Assembly (NCBI GenBank): GCA_030950745.1
Contig: JAUZQZ010000044.1
Span: forward strand, 1-41,071
Origin: Mariprofundaceae bacterium
GTDB taxonomy: Bacteria; Pseudomonadota; Zetaproteobacteria; Mariprofundales; Mariprofundaceae
DNA: 41,071 nucleotides
Direction: 5' to 3'
Shown: positions 1-8,240 of the stretch, one piece after another
Layout of the letters: every line of letters starts with the position of its first letter
Numbering within the stretch: the first letter of the stretch is position 1
Program-made: the position numbers and the translations under genes
The notes under the pieces: generated by a model
The model's database searches: none
What the model saw: the letters and a program-made list of their open reading frames with translations, nothing else
Told to the model about the DNA's origin: nothing

Positions 1-1
1 G

Positions 2-1036
2 ATCCTGGTGGATGGCCGGGAGTTTGTAGCTGGCCGCCGCACCGGTATTGGCCGGTTTCTGGAAGGGCTTTTGCTGGCACTCCATGCCGCTCGCCCGGAT
101 TGGCGCGTGACGGTTGCCATGCGCAAGGACTGTGCCTTGCCGACATCGTTGCGGGACAAGGTGAGCGAACTATATGTTCCCCACGCTGTGGAATTGTTCT
201 GGCCGCAGCTGGCGCGTGGTTACCATCTGTTCTTAAGCCCGTATCCCAAACTGCCGTGGCGAAAGATGCCCTGCCCGGCCATTCATACAGTACACGATGT
301 GTTGTATCTGACGCATCCTGCGTATCGGGGGAACCGTCTGCGCGTATGGGCGGCCAAGGCGCGTCTGGCGCATGCGCTGAAACGGGCTGCGCTCACGTGG
401 TTTGATTCCAAAGCCTCACGCGAGGCATGCCGGACACTGTTCGGAGATTTACCAAACGAAACGGTACGTTGCCCGGCCGTGGATGGGATGTTTACGCCGC
501 AGACGGTGAAGGGTTCAGGCGAGCCTTATTTTCTTTTTGTGGGCAACGGCTTGCCGCACAAGAATGTGTCCCTGTTGCTGCAAGCGATAAGCGGCGTGCC
601 GTCCCGGATGGTGTGTGTCGGCGTTCGTAATACGGATATGTGGTTGGCGCAATGCAGTGATGCCGTGAAACAGAAAGTCGAGTTTCTGCAGGGTGTGGAT
701 GATGAAACATTGCTGGCATTATACAGAGGCGCTGTTGCCTTGCTGCTGCCTTCAACGGCTGAAGGTTACGGCTATCCTCCACTGGAAGCGATGGCCTGCG
801 GTGCGCCCGCGATTGTTTCGGATATCCCGGTGTTGTGTGAGACGACAGGTGGCGCGGCCATGACGTGCCCGGCGGATGATGTGGCCGCATGGCGACAGGG
901 CATGCAGGCCATGTTGGATGAAAATACGCGAAAGACATGGTCGAACAAGGGTCTTGAGTGGGTTGGTCATCTGCGTGCACCCGAAGGCTGGCAGTGCCAC
1001 ATTGAAGATATGGAAAGCCTTGTGGGGCAAATCTAA
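2..1036 (+). CDS. GT4-family glycosyltransferase (5' end cut by window)
   Basis: This is a retaining GT-B glycosyltransferase that would add a nucleotide-activated sugar to a surface polysaccharide or lipid-linked precursor in the cytoplasm. The reading frame is open to the window edge, and the first readable residues are ILVDGREF followed by a Gly/Arg-rich TGIGRF segment, which is typical of the very N-terminus, so only a few residues are probably missing. A GTG at 8 is in frame but is probably internal. The C-terminal half carries the sugar-nucleotide signature E-G-Y-G-Y-P-P-L-E (the EX7E motif) followed by AMACG and VSD, and PYFLFVGNGLPHKN marks the start of the second Rossmann domain. The stop overlaps the start of the next gene (TAATG), so the two are translationally coupled. 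Donor and acceptor cannot be read from the sequence. Confidence 0.88.
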   Translation: MLVDGREFVAGRRTGIGRFLEGLLLALHAARPDWRVTVAMRKDCALPTSLRDKVSELYVPHAVELFWPQLARGYHLFLSPYPKLPWRKMPCPAIHTVHDVLYLTHPAYRGNRLRVWAAKARLAHALKRAALTWFDSKASREACRTLFGDLPNETVRCPAVDGMFTPQTVKGSGEPYFLFVGNGLPHKNVSLLLQAISGVPSRMVCVGVRNTDMWLAQCSDAVKQKVEFLQGVDDETLLALYRGAVALLLPSTAEGYGYPPLEAMACGAPAIVSDIPVLCETTGGAAMTCPADDVAAWRQGMQAMLDENTRKTWSNKGLEWVGHLRAPEGWQCHIEDMESLVGQI

Positions 1037-2916
1037 TGTGTGGTTTTGTGGCGATTCTGGGCAAGAAAGGCAAGGGTGAACTGGAGCGGATGGCCCGTGC
1101 CGTGGAGAAGCGGGGGCCGGACGATAGCGGGAGCTTTGACGGCGATATGTTTTCCGCGATTCATCATCGTTTATCCATTATCGGACCGGATGCACGGGGT
1201 CGTCAGCCCATGACGGTGGATGATGTCACCGTTGTGTTTAATGGCTGTATCTACAATTACCGGGAACTGCGCAAACAACTGGAAGGTGACGGCATCACCT
1301 TTGCCTCGGATACGGATACGGAGGTGCTGCCGCATCTTTACCGGCGGTTTGGCGCTGGCATGTTTTCGTTACTGAACGGTATGTTTTCCATTCTGTTATG
1401 GGATGCGCGCGAGAAGCTACTGGTTGCAGCGCGCGATCCCTTTGGTGAAAAGCCTTTGTTTATCTGTGAGCAGGATGGGCGGGTTGGTTTTGCATCCATG
1501 TTATCCGCGTTTGAGCAGGGGGACTGGGCGCTGACTCCGGATATCGCCGCAGTCCATGAAGTACTTTGCCGCATGCGCATCACCGCGCCGAGGACCATGT
1601 ACAGAGAGGTGCGTCAGCTACCTGCCGGTACTTATCTTTACACCAAATCCGGTGAGGAACTTGTGCCCCGCCGCTATGTGTTTCTTCCGGAACCGGACCA
1701 ACCCCTGGATATGACGCCCGCTGAAACGGAGGGCGAGGCGGAGCGCCTGCTTGATGACGCATTCTTATTGCGTACGATTTCGGATAAACCCATGGGTGTG
1801 TTTTTATCCGGAGGCGTGGATTCCTCATTGATTGCCGAATCACTGGCGCGGCAATTACCCGAAACGTTGCACACCTTTTCTGTCCGTTTTTCCGATGGTG
1901 CGGCGGATTACGATGAAAGCGCTCATGCAGCGGTGGTAGCGAAGCATATCGATAGCGAGCATATGGTGCTGGATGTCCGTGCGGAGGCGCATGAGGCGTT
2001 GCACGATCTGGCGGAGGCATTCGATCAACCCGTGACGAATTCGGCGGCATTACCTATGTATTTAATTGCACGCGAGGCCAAAGCGCATGTGGATGTAGCG
2101 TTATCCGGTGTAGGTGGGGATGAATTGTTTGGCGGCTATCCACGTTATCTTGGCATGGCCTGGCATGACCGACTGCGGCATATGCCGGGACGTGGCCTGA
2201 TGTTGGCGGCATTGCAGCGGTTGGGCGAAGGGAATAGTAGCCGGAATTTATGCGGCCGTTTGCGGCGTTTTGTACAGGGTCTGGATAGCCCGGCGTCAGA
2301 GGCATATCTCAACTGGACTGCAGCAAGCCATGCTGGATGGCCGGAAATGTTCACCGTGCCAAGCACCGATGAGGCACAGGCAACATGGCAAACATCCGAA
2401 TCGGTTTATGGCGGGCTGGAGGGGCTCTTGTCCCGATATGGGCCCGTGAATGGCAGTATGGCCTGGGATATGCTGACCTATCTTCCCGATGATTTACTGG
2501 CAGTGGGAGATCGCATGAGTATGGCGCACGCACTGGAATTGCGCAGTCCATTTCTGGATATGCGGCTGGTTAATTTAGCGTTAATGCTGCCGGTTTCCCG
2601 GAAGGTTGCGGGGCTTCCCTGGCAGGAAGGGTTGAAACTGTTGCTCAAACAGATTGCCCGGAAGCGTTTGCCCGCCGGAATCGTGGATCGTCCCAAGCAG
2701 GGATTCATGGCACCGGTGAAGCATTGGTTGCACGGGTCGCTGGATAAGAAGATGCAGGATTTATGTAATCATTCACCATTGGGTGGTCTGGTGAAGCAGA
2801 GCTATGTGCGGCAGGAATGGGCCAGACACCAGGCTGGCGAAGACCGTTCCGATATACTGTGGGGTTTGTTGCTGGTGGATGAGTGGATACGGCAAAAGGG
2901 GTGGTCATTCCGGTGA
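1036..2916 (+). CDS. asnB: Asparagine synthase (glutamine-hydrolysing), AsnB type
   Basis: The 626-residue protein starts MCGF, so after Met removal Cys2 is the N-terminal nucleophile of a class II glutamine amidotransferase domain (about residues 2-200). It is followed by an ATP-pyrophosphatase synthetase domain with the P-loop-like SGGVDSS motif and a second signature, LSGVGGDELFGGYPRY. The family uses glutamine and ATP to amidate a carboxylate, classically aspartate. In polysaccharide clusters AsnB homologues often amidate sugar acids or act in exopolysaccharide assembly, so the substrate here may not be aspartate; that is inference from context. The length fits the exosortase/EPS-associated AsnB group (about 600-640 residues). 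The start overlaps the stop of the upstream glycosyltransferase, and the stop overlaps the next start (GTGA). Confidence 0.92.
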   Translation: MCGFVAILGKKGKGELERMARAVEKRGPDDSGSFDGDMFSAIHHRLSIIGPDARGRQPMTVDDVTVVFNGCIYNYRELRKQLEGDGITFASDTDTEVLPHLYRRFGAGMFSLLNGMFSILLWDAREKLLVAARDPFGEKPLFICEQDGRVGFASMLSAFEQGDWALTPDIAAVHEVLCRMRITAPRTMYREVRQLPAGTYLYTKSGEELVPRRYVFLPEPDQPLDMTPAETEGEAERLLDDAFLLRTISDKPMGVFLSGGVDSSLIAESLARQLPETLHTFSVRFSDGAADYDESAHAAVVAKHIDSEHMVLDVRAEAHEALHDLAEAFDQPVTNSAALPMYLIAREAKAHVDVALSGVGGDELFGGYPRYLGMAWHDRLRHMPGRGLMLAALQRLGEGNSSRNLCGRLRRFVQGLDSPASEAYLNWTAASHAGWPEMFTVPSTDEAQATWQTSESVYGGLEGLLSRYGPVNGSMAWDMLTYLPDDLLAVGDRMSMAHALELRSPFLDMRLVNLALMLPVSRKVAGLPWQEGLKLLLKQIARKRLPAGIVDRPKQGFMAPVKHWLHGSLDKKMQDLCNHSPLGGLVKQSYVRQEWARHQAGEDRSDILWGLLLVDEWIRQKGWSFR

Positions 2917-4082
2917 GAGTCTTGCTGGTGGCGGATGTGTCCGCCGAAAAGTTGCTGGGCGGTGCTGAACGTATGTTGACACAGCATGTGCGTGCGCTGG
3001 CTGAAACCTTTGACCTGACGGTACTGACACGTCAACCCGCGCCGGGTGCGTTGTTGGCCATCGAAGTGGCTGCCGGGGTGACGGAATATCGGCTCCCCTT
3101 CTCGGGCGATCGTGGTCTTGCAGGGCTGAGGCAATTGATACGGGGCGCAAAAGACTGGTGGAAACAGCATCAGGGTGAGTTTGATGTGGTGGTGGCCGAA
3201 CAACCGTTTGTGATGTGGGCGTTATTGCGGACGGGATGCGACCTGCCTCGCTTGCAAGTGTGTTACGCCTTTGCTTTTGAAGAGTATGTCACGCGTCATG
3301 GCTTAAACTGGAATATCAGGCATAAAATGATTGCTGCGGCGATGCGCAAGCTGGAGGGGACGCTTTATAATCATGCCCGTGGGCTGCTGGTGCTGAGCGA
3401 ATACACGCGCCGGCGGTTGGCCGAGTGTTTCCAACCGGGCGCCAACCATATCGAGGTTGTATACGGTGGTGTGGATGCGCCGGTGCTGGCTAGCCGGGAA
3501 GAACGGAAGCAAATGAGGCAACAGCTCGGATGGCAGGGGCCGGTGGTGGTCACGCTGCGCAATCTGGTGCCACGTACCGGTATAGATATGCTGGTGCAGG
3601 CAGCGGCCATGTTGCGTTATGAGATGCCGGATTTGCGATGGTGTGTGATGGGTGCGGGGGTGTTGCTGGAGCCGCTGAAATGGCTGGCGGAACAACTGGA
3701 TGTGGCGGATCGTATCGAATTTACCGGTTATTTGCCTGAAGATGAGGTGGCATTGCGCATGCGGTCGGCGGACGCATTTATGTTACCTACCAGGTCCCTT
3801 GAGGGTTTCGGGCTTGTTACAGTTGAGGCCAATGCCAATGGACTTCCAGTGGTGGCAACACCCGCAGGCGCTAATTCTGAGGTGGCAGGTTCAATCCCGG
3901 ACAACATTCTGGCTGATGCGATAACACCGGAAGCGCTGGCGGAGGCGACCCGCTTGTTGTTTGAACGGCATGCGGATCACATGGAGCGGGCAGCGCGGCT
4001 GCATGCGCATATCCATGCGCACTTTAATTGGCCGGCGCATGATGAGGTATTGCTGCGCACACTTAGACGCTTAGCCTCTTAG
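2913..4082 (+). CDS. GT4-family glycosyltransferase
   Basis: This 389-residue GT-B enzyme probably transfers a sugar in the surface-glycan pathway. I chose the GTG at 2913, which overlaps the asnB stop as GTGA, because the protein then begins VRVLLVADVSAEKLLGGAERM, the usual GT4 N-terminal strand plus a Gly-Gly-Ala-Glu donor loop; an in-frame GTG at 2883 would add ten unlikely residues. A purine-rich AAAAGGGG lies about 10 bases upstream. The C-terminal domain contains VVVTLRNLVPRTGIDMLVQA and the nucleotide-sugar signature RSLEGFGLVTVEA with its EX7E glutamates. No transmembrane segment is evident. Acceptor and donor are unknown. Confidence 0.9.
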   Translation: MRVLLVADVSAEKLLGGAERMLTQHVRALAETFDLTVLTRQPAPGALLAIEVAAGVTEYRLPFSGDRGLAGLRQLIRGAKDWWKQHQGEFDVVVAEQPFVMWALLRTGCDLPRLQVCYAFAFEEYVTRHGLNWNIRHKMIAAAMRKLEGTLYNHARGLLVLSEYTRRRLAECFQPGANHIEVVYGGVDAPVLASREERKQMRQQLGWQGPVVVTLRNLVPRTGIDMLVQAAAMLRYEMPDLRWCVMGAGVLLEPLKWLAEQLDVADRIEFTGYLPEDEVALRMRSADAFMLPTRSLEGFGLVTVEANANGLPVVATPAGANSEVAGSIPDNILADAITPEALAEATRLLFERHADHMERAARLHAHIHAHFNWPAHDEVLLRTLRRLAS

Positions 4083-4117
4083 CCATAAAATCTCATGCAA
4101 AATACGCAAAATATTTT

Positions 4118-4308
4118 ACCACAAAGACACAAAGGCACGAAGAATAAAGAAAAACAGGATCGATGGATTCACAGGTTATGTTCATCATACGTTGGCAGCC
4201 AAGGTGTAGGGCAGGGGTTCATCCCCTGCCATGCTATGCCAACAAGGCAGCCCACAAGGGGCTGCCCTACATTATTTGTTTTCCTTTGTGCTTTCGTGTC
4301 TTTGTGGT
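4118..4308. repeat. MITE-like palindromic repeat with nested hairpins
   Basis: This is a non-coding element filling the gap between two glycosyltransferase genes. Imperfect 25-bp terminal inverted repeats lie at 4118-4142 and 4284-4308; the outermost 13 bases (ACCACAAAGACAC) match exactly and the inner part differs at four positions. Inside is a second pair, GTAGGGCAG (4206-4214) and CTGCCCTAC (4262-4270). This encloses two perfect 8-bp hairpins, GGCAGGGG/CCCCTGCC at 4210-4230 and GGCAGCCC/GGGCTGCC at 4246-4266. ACCACAAAGACAC-type repeats are common dispersed elements in many bacterial genomes (recalled, not checked). There is no transposase in or near it. The open frame across it (4095-4355) has no coding character. 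Confidence 0.82.
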
Positions 4309-4354
4309 TCAAACCTGTTTGGTTCCGTCTACGCTGGGTTAGGGCAATCGTTTG

Positions 4355-5488
4355 ATGCGGATTCTACATATCATTACACGCATGGATGGCGGCGGATCGG
4401 CGGTCAATACGCTGCTTTCAGCCACTGCACAGCAGCAGGCCGGACACCAGACTTGCCTGGCCTTTGGTTCTTCCGGGGAGTCGGAGATGTCGGAAACAGA
4501 AAGAGAACAACTCGCCGGACGCATGCAGACGTTTTGTGAAGCGGGTGGAGAAACTGTTGTTCTTCCATCATTGGTACGTCAACCCGGATGGGCCGATTTC
4601 GCTGCATATTGGCAAATGCGTCAATTGATTGCCCGTGGTTTTGATGTAGTGCATACACATACCTCCAAGGCCGGAACATTGGGACGCCTTGCGGCATGGG
4701 GGCGTGCCAGAGTGGTGGTGCATACGCCACACGGCCATATTTTTCATGGATATTTCGGAAAGTTGAAAACAAGTTTGTTTATCGGGATCGAACGATTTCT
4801 TGTAGCCATTTCCCAGGCCCTGATTGCGCTTACACAAGCGGAGCGCGATGATCATCTGGCGTTGGGTGTTGGACGGATAGAACAGTGGCGGGTCATTCCC
4901 AGTGGCGTAGATGTGAAAGAAATACAAAGGCGCATCATGGTATGGCGGGAAGACCATCCTGATGTGCAGCAGTGGGATGCCGTTAGCGTAGGCAGGTTGG
5001 TGCCGGTCAAAGGCATGGAACGGCTCATTCGGGCATGGGTGCGAGTCTGTGAAATGAAACCCGATGCACGACTGGCCGTTGTCGGCGATGGTGAAGAAAG
5101 AGAGAAACTGGAAAAGATGTGTGATGAATCAGGCATTGCGAACAATGTCTACTTTGCGGGCTGGAGTGATCCCGTTCCCTATTTTGCGGCAAGCCGCTGT
5201 TTTGCATTGTTATCGCACAATGAAGGAATGGGGCGTGTGGTCGTTGAGGCTATGGCTGCCGGGTTGCCCTGTGTGGTGTCCGATGTGTGTGGTTTGAAGG
5301 AACTGGTAACAAGTGATTGTGGTGTGGCAATGGATGCAGAAGATACGAATGCCGTCGCGGCTGCCTTACTGTATGACTGGCCTGATGATATGCATATAGC
5401 CTGTGTGGAACGTGCTGAAGCGTATTCAGTAGACGTCATGGTGCAGGCGCTACAAGACTTATACGATGGGTTGCTGAACGGTGCGTAA
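4355..5488 (+). CDS. GT4-family glycosyltransferase
   Basis: This 377-residue GT-B glycosyltransferase starts at the ATG at 4355, giving MRILHIITRMDGGGSAVNT, a classic N-terminal strand and Gly-rich loop; a TTG three bases earlier is less likely. The N-terminal half has VVHTHTSKAGTLGRLAAW and HTPHGHIFHGYFG, typical of capsule and O-antigen GT4 enzymes related to the EpsD/Cps group. The C-terminal half has VSVGRLVPVKGMERLI and the signature HNEGMGRVVVEAMAAG (EX7E). It is the first gene after the palindromic repeat at 4118-4308, so either transcription reads through the repeat or a promoter lies within it; I see no clear promoter. The stop lies eight bases inside the following gene. Confidence 0.9.
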   Translation: MRILHIITRMDGGGSAVNTLLSATAQQQAGHQTCLAFGSSGESEMSETEREQLAGRMQTFCEAGGETVVLPSLVRQPGWADFAAYWQMRQLIARGFDVVHTHTSKAGTLGRLAAWGRARVVVHTPHGHIFHGYFGKLKTSLFIGIERFLVAISQALIALTQAERDDHLALGVGRIEQWRVIPSGVDVKEIQRRIMVWREDHPDVQQWDAVSVGRLVPVKGMERLIRAWVRVCEMKPDARLAVVGDGEEREKLEKMCDESGIANNVYFAGWSDPVPYFAASRCFALLSHNEGMGRVVVEAMAAGLPCVVSDVCGLKELVTSDCGVAMDAEDTNAVAAALLYDWPDDMHIACVERAEAYSVDVMVQALQDLYDGLLNGA

Positions 5489-6926
5489 CTTTGTTCTGGC
5501 CAGTATGTTGCTGTTTCTCCCATGCCAGGCATGGGCGGTGCCGGTGCGTGTGCTGATGGATGTACGCAGTACGCATTCAGATGGCGCGCACGACATGAAT
5601 ACGCTTGCATCAATGGCGGAGAAGCGCGGTGTTGATGTGCTGGTATTTGGCGAACATGATCGTTCCAGTATCCGTTTTGGCATAGCTCCGATATCGCGGA
5701 TTCTGGGTTATTCCATGGAGCGTCCATCCTTGTACACCACGGGTCTGACACCCTTTTTTGCCGATCTTGCGCGTGTGCGCGGGGCATATCCCGACATGAC
5801 ATTCATGGCGGCGACGGAATCCATACCTGGTTATTACTGGTCGGGGATTCCATTTCGCGATCTTACCTTACACAATGCCGAACGCCATATCATCGCACTG
5901 GGGATTGAGCGTCCGGAGCAGGTTGAAGCACTACCCAGTTATACGCTCAGTCATATTCACGGCCCGTTCAAGATCTCAATGGCCTTTTGGTGGATACTGA
6001 TTGGCAGCGTATTAATCATGTTGCTCAGGCGGCGCAAGCGGGCGGTGGCATTGCTTCTTTTTGCCGCATTCGTGGCCTTTTTATCAACATGGCTGTTGAA
6101 ACCCAAGGTGGATGCTGATGCAGATTTCATCAAGACGGCACAAGCGAACGGGCTGTTTGTTATTTGGGCGCATCCGGGCACGCTGTCCGGCGTGCGTTCC
6201 GGGCCCATGGGTGTGAAGCTGGACACGCCGCCATACAGTCGGCGTGTGTTTCACAATCCCACGGCGGGCGGGTTCGCTGCTGTTTATGGCGATACGGATA
6301 CGAATACCGAGCCGGGAGGGCTATGGGACCAGTATATGATGAATTATATGTTGGGACTGTATGATGCACCGATCTGGGGCGTGGCTGCGGGAGATTTTCA
6401 TAAACAGGGTGAAGCGGGTGAATATCTGGGTAATTTTCCCATGGATATGTGGGTGGATGAGCGGGATCCGGCGGCTATCCTTGCGGCGATGCGCAAGGGG
6501 CATATGGTGGCGTGGGGCATGCCAAAAGACCGGAATCTGCGGGTAAAATCACTATTCCTTGAGGATGCAACGGGGCATCGTTTGCTACCGGGTGACGAGA
6601 TAACTGCGTCCGGTCAGGTTGTCCTGCATTGCTCGCTGGAAGAACGTCCGGAGAAATGCGGGGACACAACTCTTATTTCCGCCGTCACTGATAAAGTTAA
6701 GCAATGTTGTGGAAATAAAGATTGTGTCCCCGCATTTCTCCAGCTTCTACGCGCCCAGATTATTGTGGATGGCCATGTTCTGATCCAGCCGCTGTTGGGA
6801 CTTGGCCAACCGTTGCTGGAAACGTTACAACTGCCTCCGGGCGCACATGTCATCCGATTGCGCATCCCGGCACAACACGGCATCCGCATGGAGGCCAATC
6901 CATTTCTGGTTCGGGTGCCGGGATGA
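5481..6926 (+). CDS. PHP-like metallohydrolase with internal membrane hairpin
   Basis: The protein has 481 residues and a GTG start overlapping the previous gene by eight bases. Residues 1-20 form a signal peptide (MRNF, hydrophobic core, AWA before VPV). The rest shows PHP-domain landmarks in order: THSDG near residue 33, FGEHD, ATESIPGYY, FVIWAHPG and GVAAGDFHK. The family hydrolyses phosphoesters using a metal cluster. The usual first HxH motif reads R-S-T-H here, so a metal ligand may be missing. The domain is split near residues 165-205 by two hydrophobic segments around a basic RRRKR loop, which suggests membrane anchoring with the catalytic parts outside the cytoplasm. A 92-bp palindromic repeat is translated in frame at about residues 390-420. 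The substrate is unknown; glycan context suggests a sugar phosphoester (inference). Confidence 0.7.
   Translation: MRNFVLASMLLFLPCQAWAVPVRVLMDVRSTHSDGAHDMNTLASMAEKRGVDVLVFGEHDRSSIRFGIAPISRILGYSMERPSLYTTGLTPFFADLARVRGAYPDMTFMAATESIPGYYWSGIPFRDLTLHNAERHIIALGIERPEQVEALPSYTLSHIHGPFKISMAFWWILIGSVLIMLLRRRKRAVALLLFAAFVAFLSTWLLKPKVDADADFIKTAQANGLFVIWAHPGTLSGVRSGPMGVKLDTPPYSRRVFHNPTAGGFAAVYGDTDTNTEPGGLWDQYMMNYMLGLYDAPIWGVAAGDFHKQGEAGEYLGNFPMDMWVDERDPAAILAAMRKGHMVAWGMPKDRNLRVKSLFLEDATGHRLLPGDEITASGQVVLHCSLEERPEKCGDTTLISAVTDKVKQCCGNKDCVPAFLQLLRAQIIVDGHVLIQPLLGLGQPLLETLQLPPGAHVIRLRIPAQHGIRMEANPFLVRVPG
6650..6741. repeat. 92-bp palindromic repeat inside a coding sequence
   Basis: Arms of 31 bases at 6650-6680 and 6711-6741 are reverse complements except at two positions, separated by 30 bases. 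Each arm begins GGAGAAATGCGGGGACACAA and ends TTATTTCC. The element lies wholly inside the PHP-like gene and is translated without a stop (from about ERPEKCGDTT to CVPAFLQ), adding a Cys-rich insert that does not look like part of the fold. Similar AAATGCGGGGACACAAT palindromes are known to me as dispersed REP-like elements in various genomes; that recollection was not checked. There is no transposase in the window. Confidence 0.85.
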
Positions 6927-7618
6927 AGTTGATTACAATTCACCAACCCAACTTCCTGCCGTGGCCGGGGTTCTTCCACAAGTGGATGTTGGCCGATGCC
7001 ATGGTGTTGCTGGATACGGTACAATATGAGAAAAATGAGTGGCAGAACCGCAACCGTATCAAGACGGCGTCCGGTGCGCAGTGGATCACGGTGCCGGTGA
7101 ATTACCGTTATCCTCAGAAAATCAAGGAAGTGACGATTGCTGACCGACGCTGGGTGCGCAAAGTTTGCAGCAGTATTGAACAATCCTATGCAAAGGCACC
7201 CTGTTTTGAAGCATACTGGCCATCAGTTCGGGAAGTATTAAACCAACCTTTCGTGCGGTTGAAGGATTTAAATGTGGCGCTTATTCGCCTGGTCGGGGAT
7301 GCCGTGGGATGCACTTCTCCTTTGCTTCTGGCGTCTGAGCTTGAGGTGCATCATGCAGACCCAACGGAACGTCTGATTGAAATATGTTCGGGTATGGATG
7401 GTGATGCATACCTGTCCGGACAGGAAGGGCGAACGTATTTACAGCGGGAGCAGTTTGCCCAATCGGGGCTGACATTGTACTTTCAGCAAATTGAGATGCT
7501 GGAATATCCGCAACTGCATGGTGATTTTGTACCATATTTATCCGTGCTGGATATGTTGTTTAATACCGGGGCTGATGCTGGGGAAATTATTCGTGGAATG
7601 GGAGGAATGGTGCGATGA
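6923..7618 (+). CDS. WbqC-family protein
   Basis: This 231-residue protein starts at ATG 6923, overlapping the stop of the PHP-like gene (ATGA). A longer open frame upstream runs through the palindrome and is not used. The N-terminus reads MKLITIHQPNFLPWPGFFHKW, the hallmark HQPxxLPWxGFF of WbqC-like proteins. NEWQNRNRIKT and WITVPV follow, also typical. WbqC proteins occur in O-antigen and glycolipid clusters and are thought to modify sugars, possibly as acyl- or aminoacyl-type transferases, but their chemistry is not established. The gene is coupled by ATGA to the PIG-L gene downstream and sits two genes from a DegT aminotransferase, suggesting work on an amino sugar. Confidence 0.9.
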   Translation: MKLITIHQPNFLPWPGFFHKWMLADAMVLLDTVQYEKNEWQNRNRIKTASGAQWITVPVNYRYPQKIKEVTIADRRWVRKVCSSIEQSYAKAPCFEAYWPSVREVLNQPFVRLKDLNVALIRLVGDAVGCTSPLLLASELEVHHADPTERLIEICSGMDGDAYLSGQEGRTYLQREQFAQSGLTLYFQQIEMLEYPQLHGDFVPYLSVLDMLFNTGADAGEIIRGMGGMVR

Positions 7619-8226
7619 ACAGAATTCTGGCGCTGGCGCCGCATCCGGACGATATAGAAATCGGTTGTGGTGGAACACTGGCAGCTTATGCCGGGCAAGG
7701 TGCCGAAATACACCTGTTTGTGGCCACGGATGGTGGCAAGGGCGGCGACGGAGCAGCGCGCAAATCTGAACAGGAAGAAGCTGCGAAAATTCTCGGCATC
7801 AAGGCGGTGCATTGGGGTGGCTTTGAAGACACAAAATTACCGGCGGAAGATACGCTGATTCACGCCATTGAGGACAAGGTACAGGAAATCAAGCCATTGA
7901 TTGTGCTGGTCAATCATCATGAGGATACACATCAGGATCACCGGACGCTGGCACGGGCAGCACACTCGGCGACCCGCTATGTACCCAGTGTTCTGGCTTA
8001 TGAAACACCGACCAGCAGCAATTTTTCACCCACGGTCTTTATGGACATTCATGACACATTATCCGATAAGCTCAAGGCACTGGATGCACATGCTTCTCAG
8101 GTTGAGAGAACGAATATTCAGGGTCTGAATATTGTTGAAATCGCACTTGCGACAGCACATTTTCGTGGTGTGCAAGGTAAAATCTCCTGTGCGGAGGCTT
8201 TCATGCCCATCCGTATCCAGTTATAG
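7615..8226 (+). CDS. PIG-L (LmbE)-family N-deacetylase
   Basis: This 203-residue zinc-dependent deacetylase probably removes an acetyl group from an N-acetylated sugar. Residues 9-20 read PHPDDIEIGCGG, with His10, Asp12 and Asp13 the family's metal and catalytic residues. HQDHRTLARAA near residue 105 supplies the third metal histidine in the usual HxxDH context. The family normally acts on GlcNAc-containing lipids or glycans, such as GlcNAc-PI, mycothiol and bacillithiol precursors, or on polysaccharide units. Here the setting between WbqC and DegT points to a surface-glycan amino sugar. The start overlaps the wbqC-like stop (ATGA). There is no signal peptide, so the enzyme is cytoplasmic. 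Confidence 0.93.
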   Translation: MNRILALAPHPDDIEIGCGGTLAAYAGQGAEIHLFVATDGGKGGDGAARKSEQEEAAKILGIKAVHWGGFEDTKLPAEDTLIHAIEDKVQEIKPLIVLVNHHEDTHQDHRTLARAAHSATRYVPSVLAYETPTSSNFSPTVFMDIHDTLSDKLKALDAHASQVERTNIQGLNIVEIALATAHFRGVQGKISCAEAFMPIRIQL

Positions 8227-8240
8227 CACCCATCACATCC

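Noticed and set aside
492-1073. 193-codon open frame on the minus strand
   Set aside because: It is antisense to the clear GT4 gene and has Pro/His-rich composition typical of the opposite strand of GC-rich coding DNA.
4095-4355. Open frame of 86 codons (+) between two glycosyltransferase genes
   Set aside because: It lies across the inverted repeat at 4118-4308, its sequence is dictated by the palindromes, and it has no family resemblance or ribosome-binding site.
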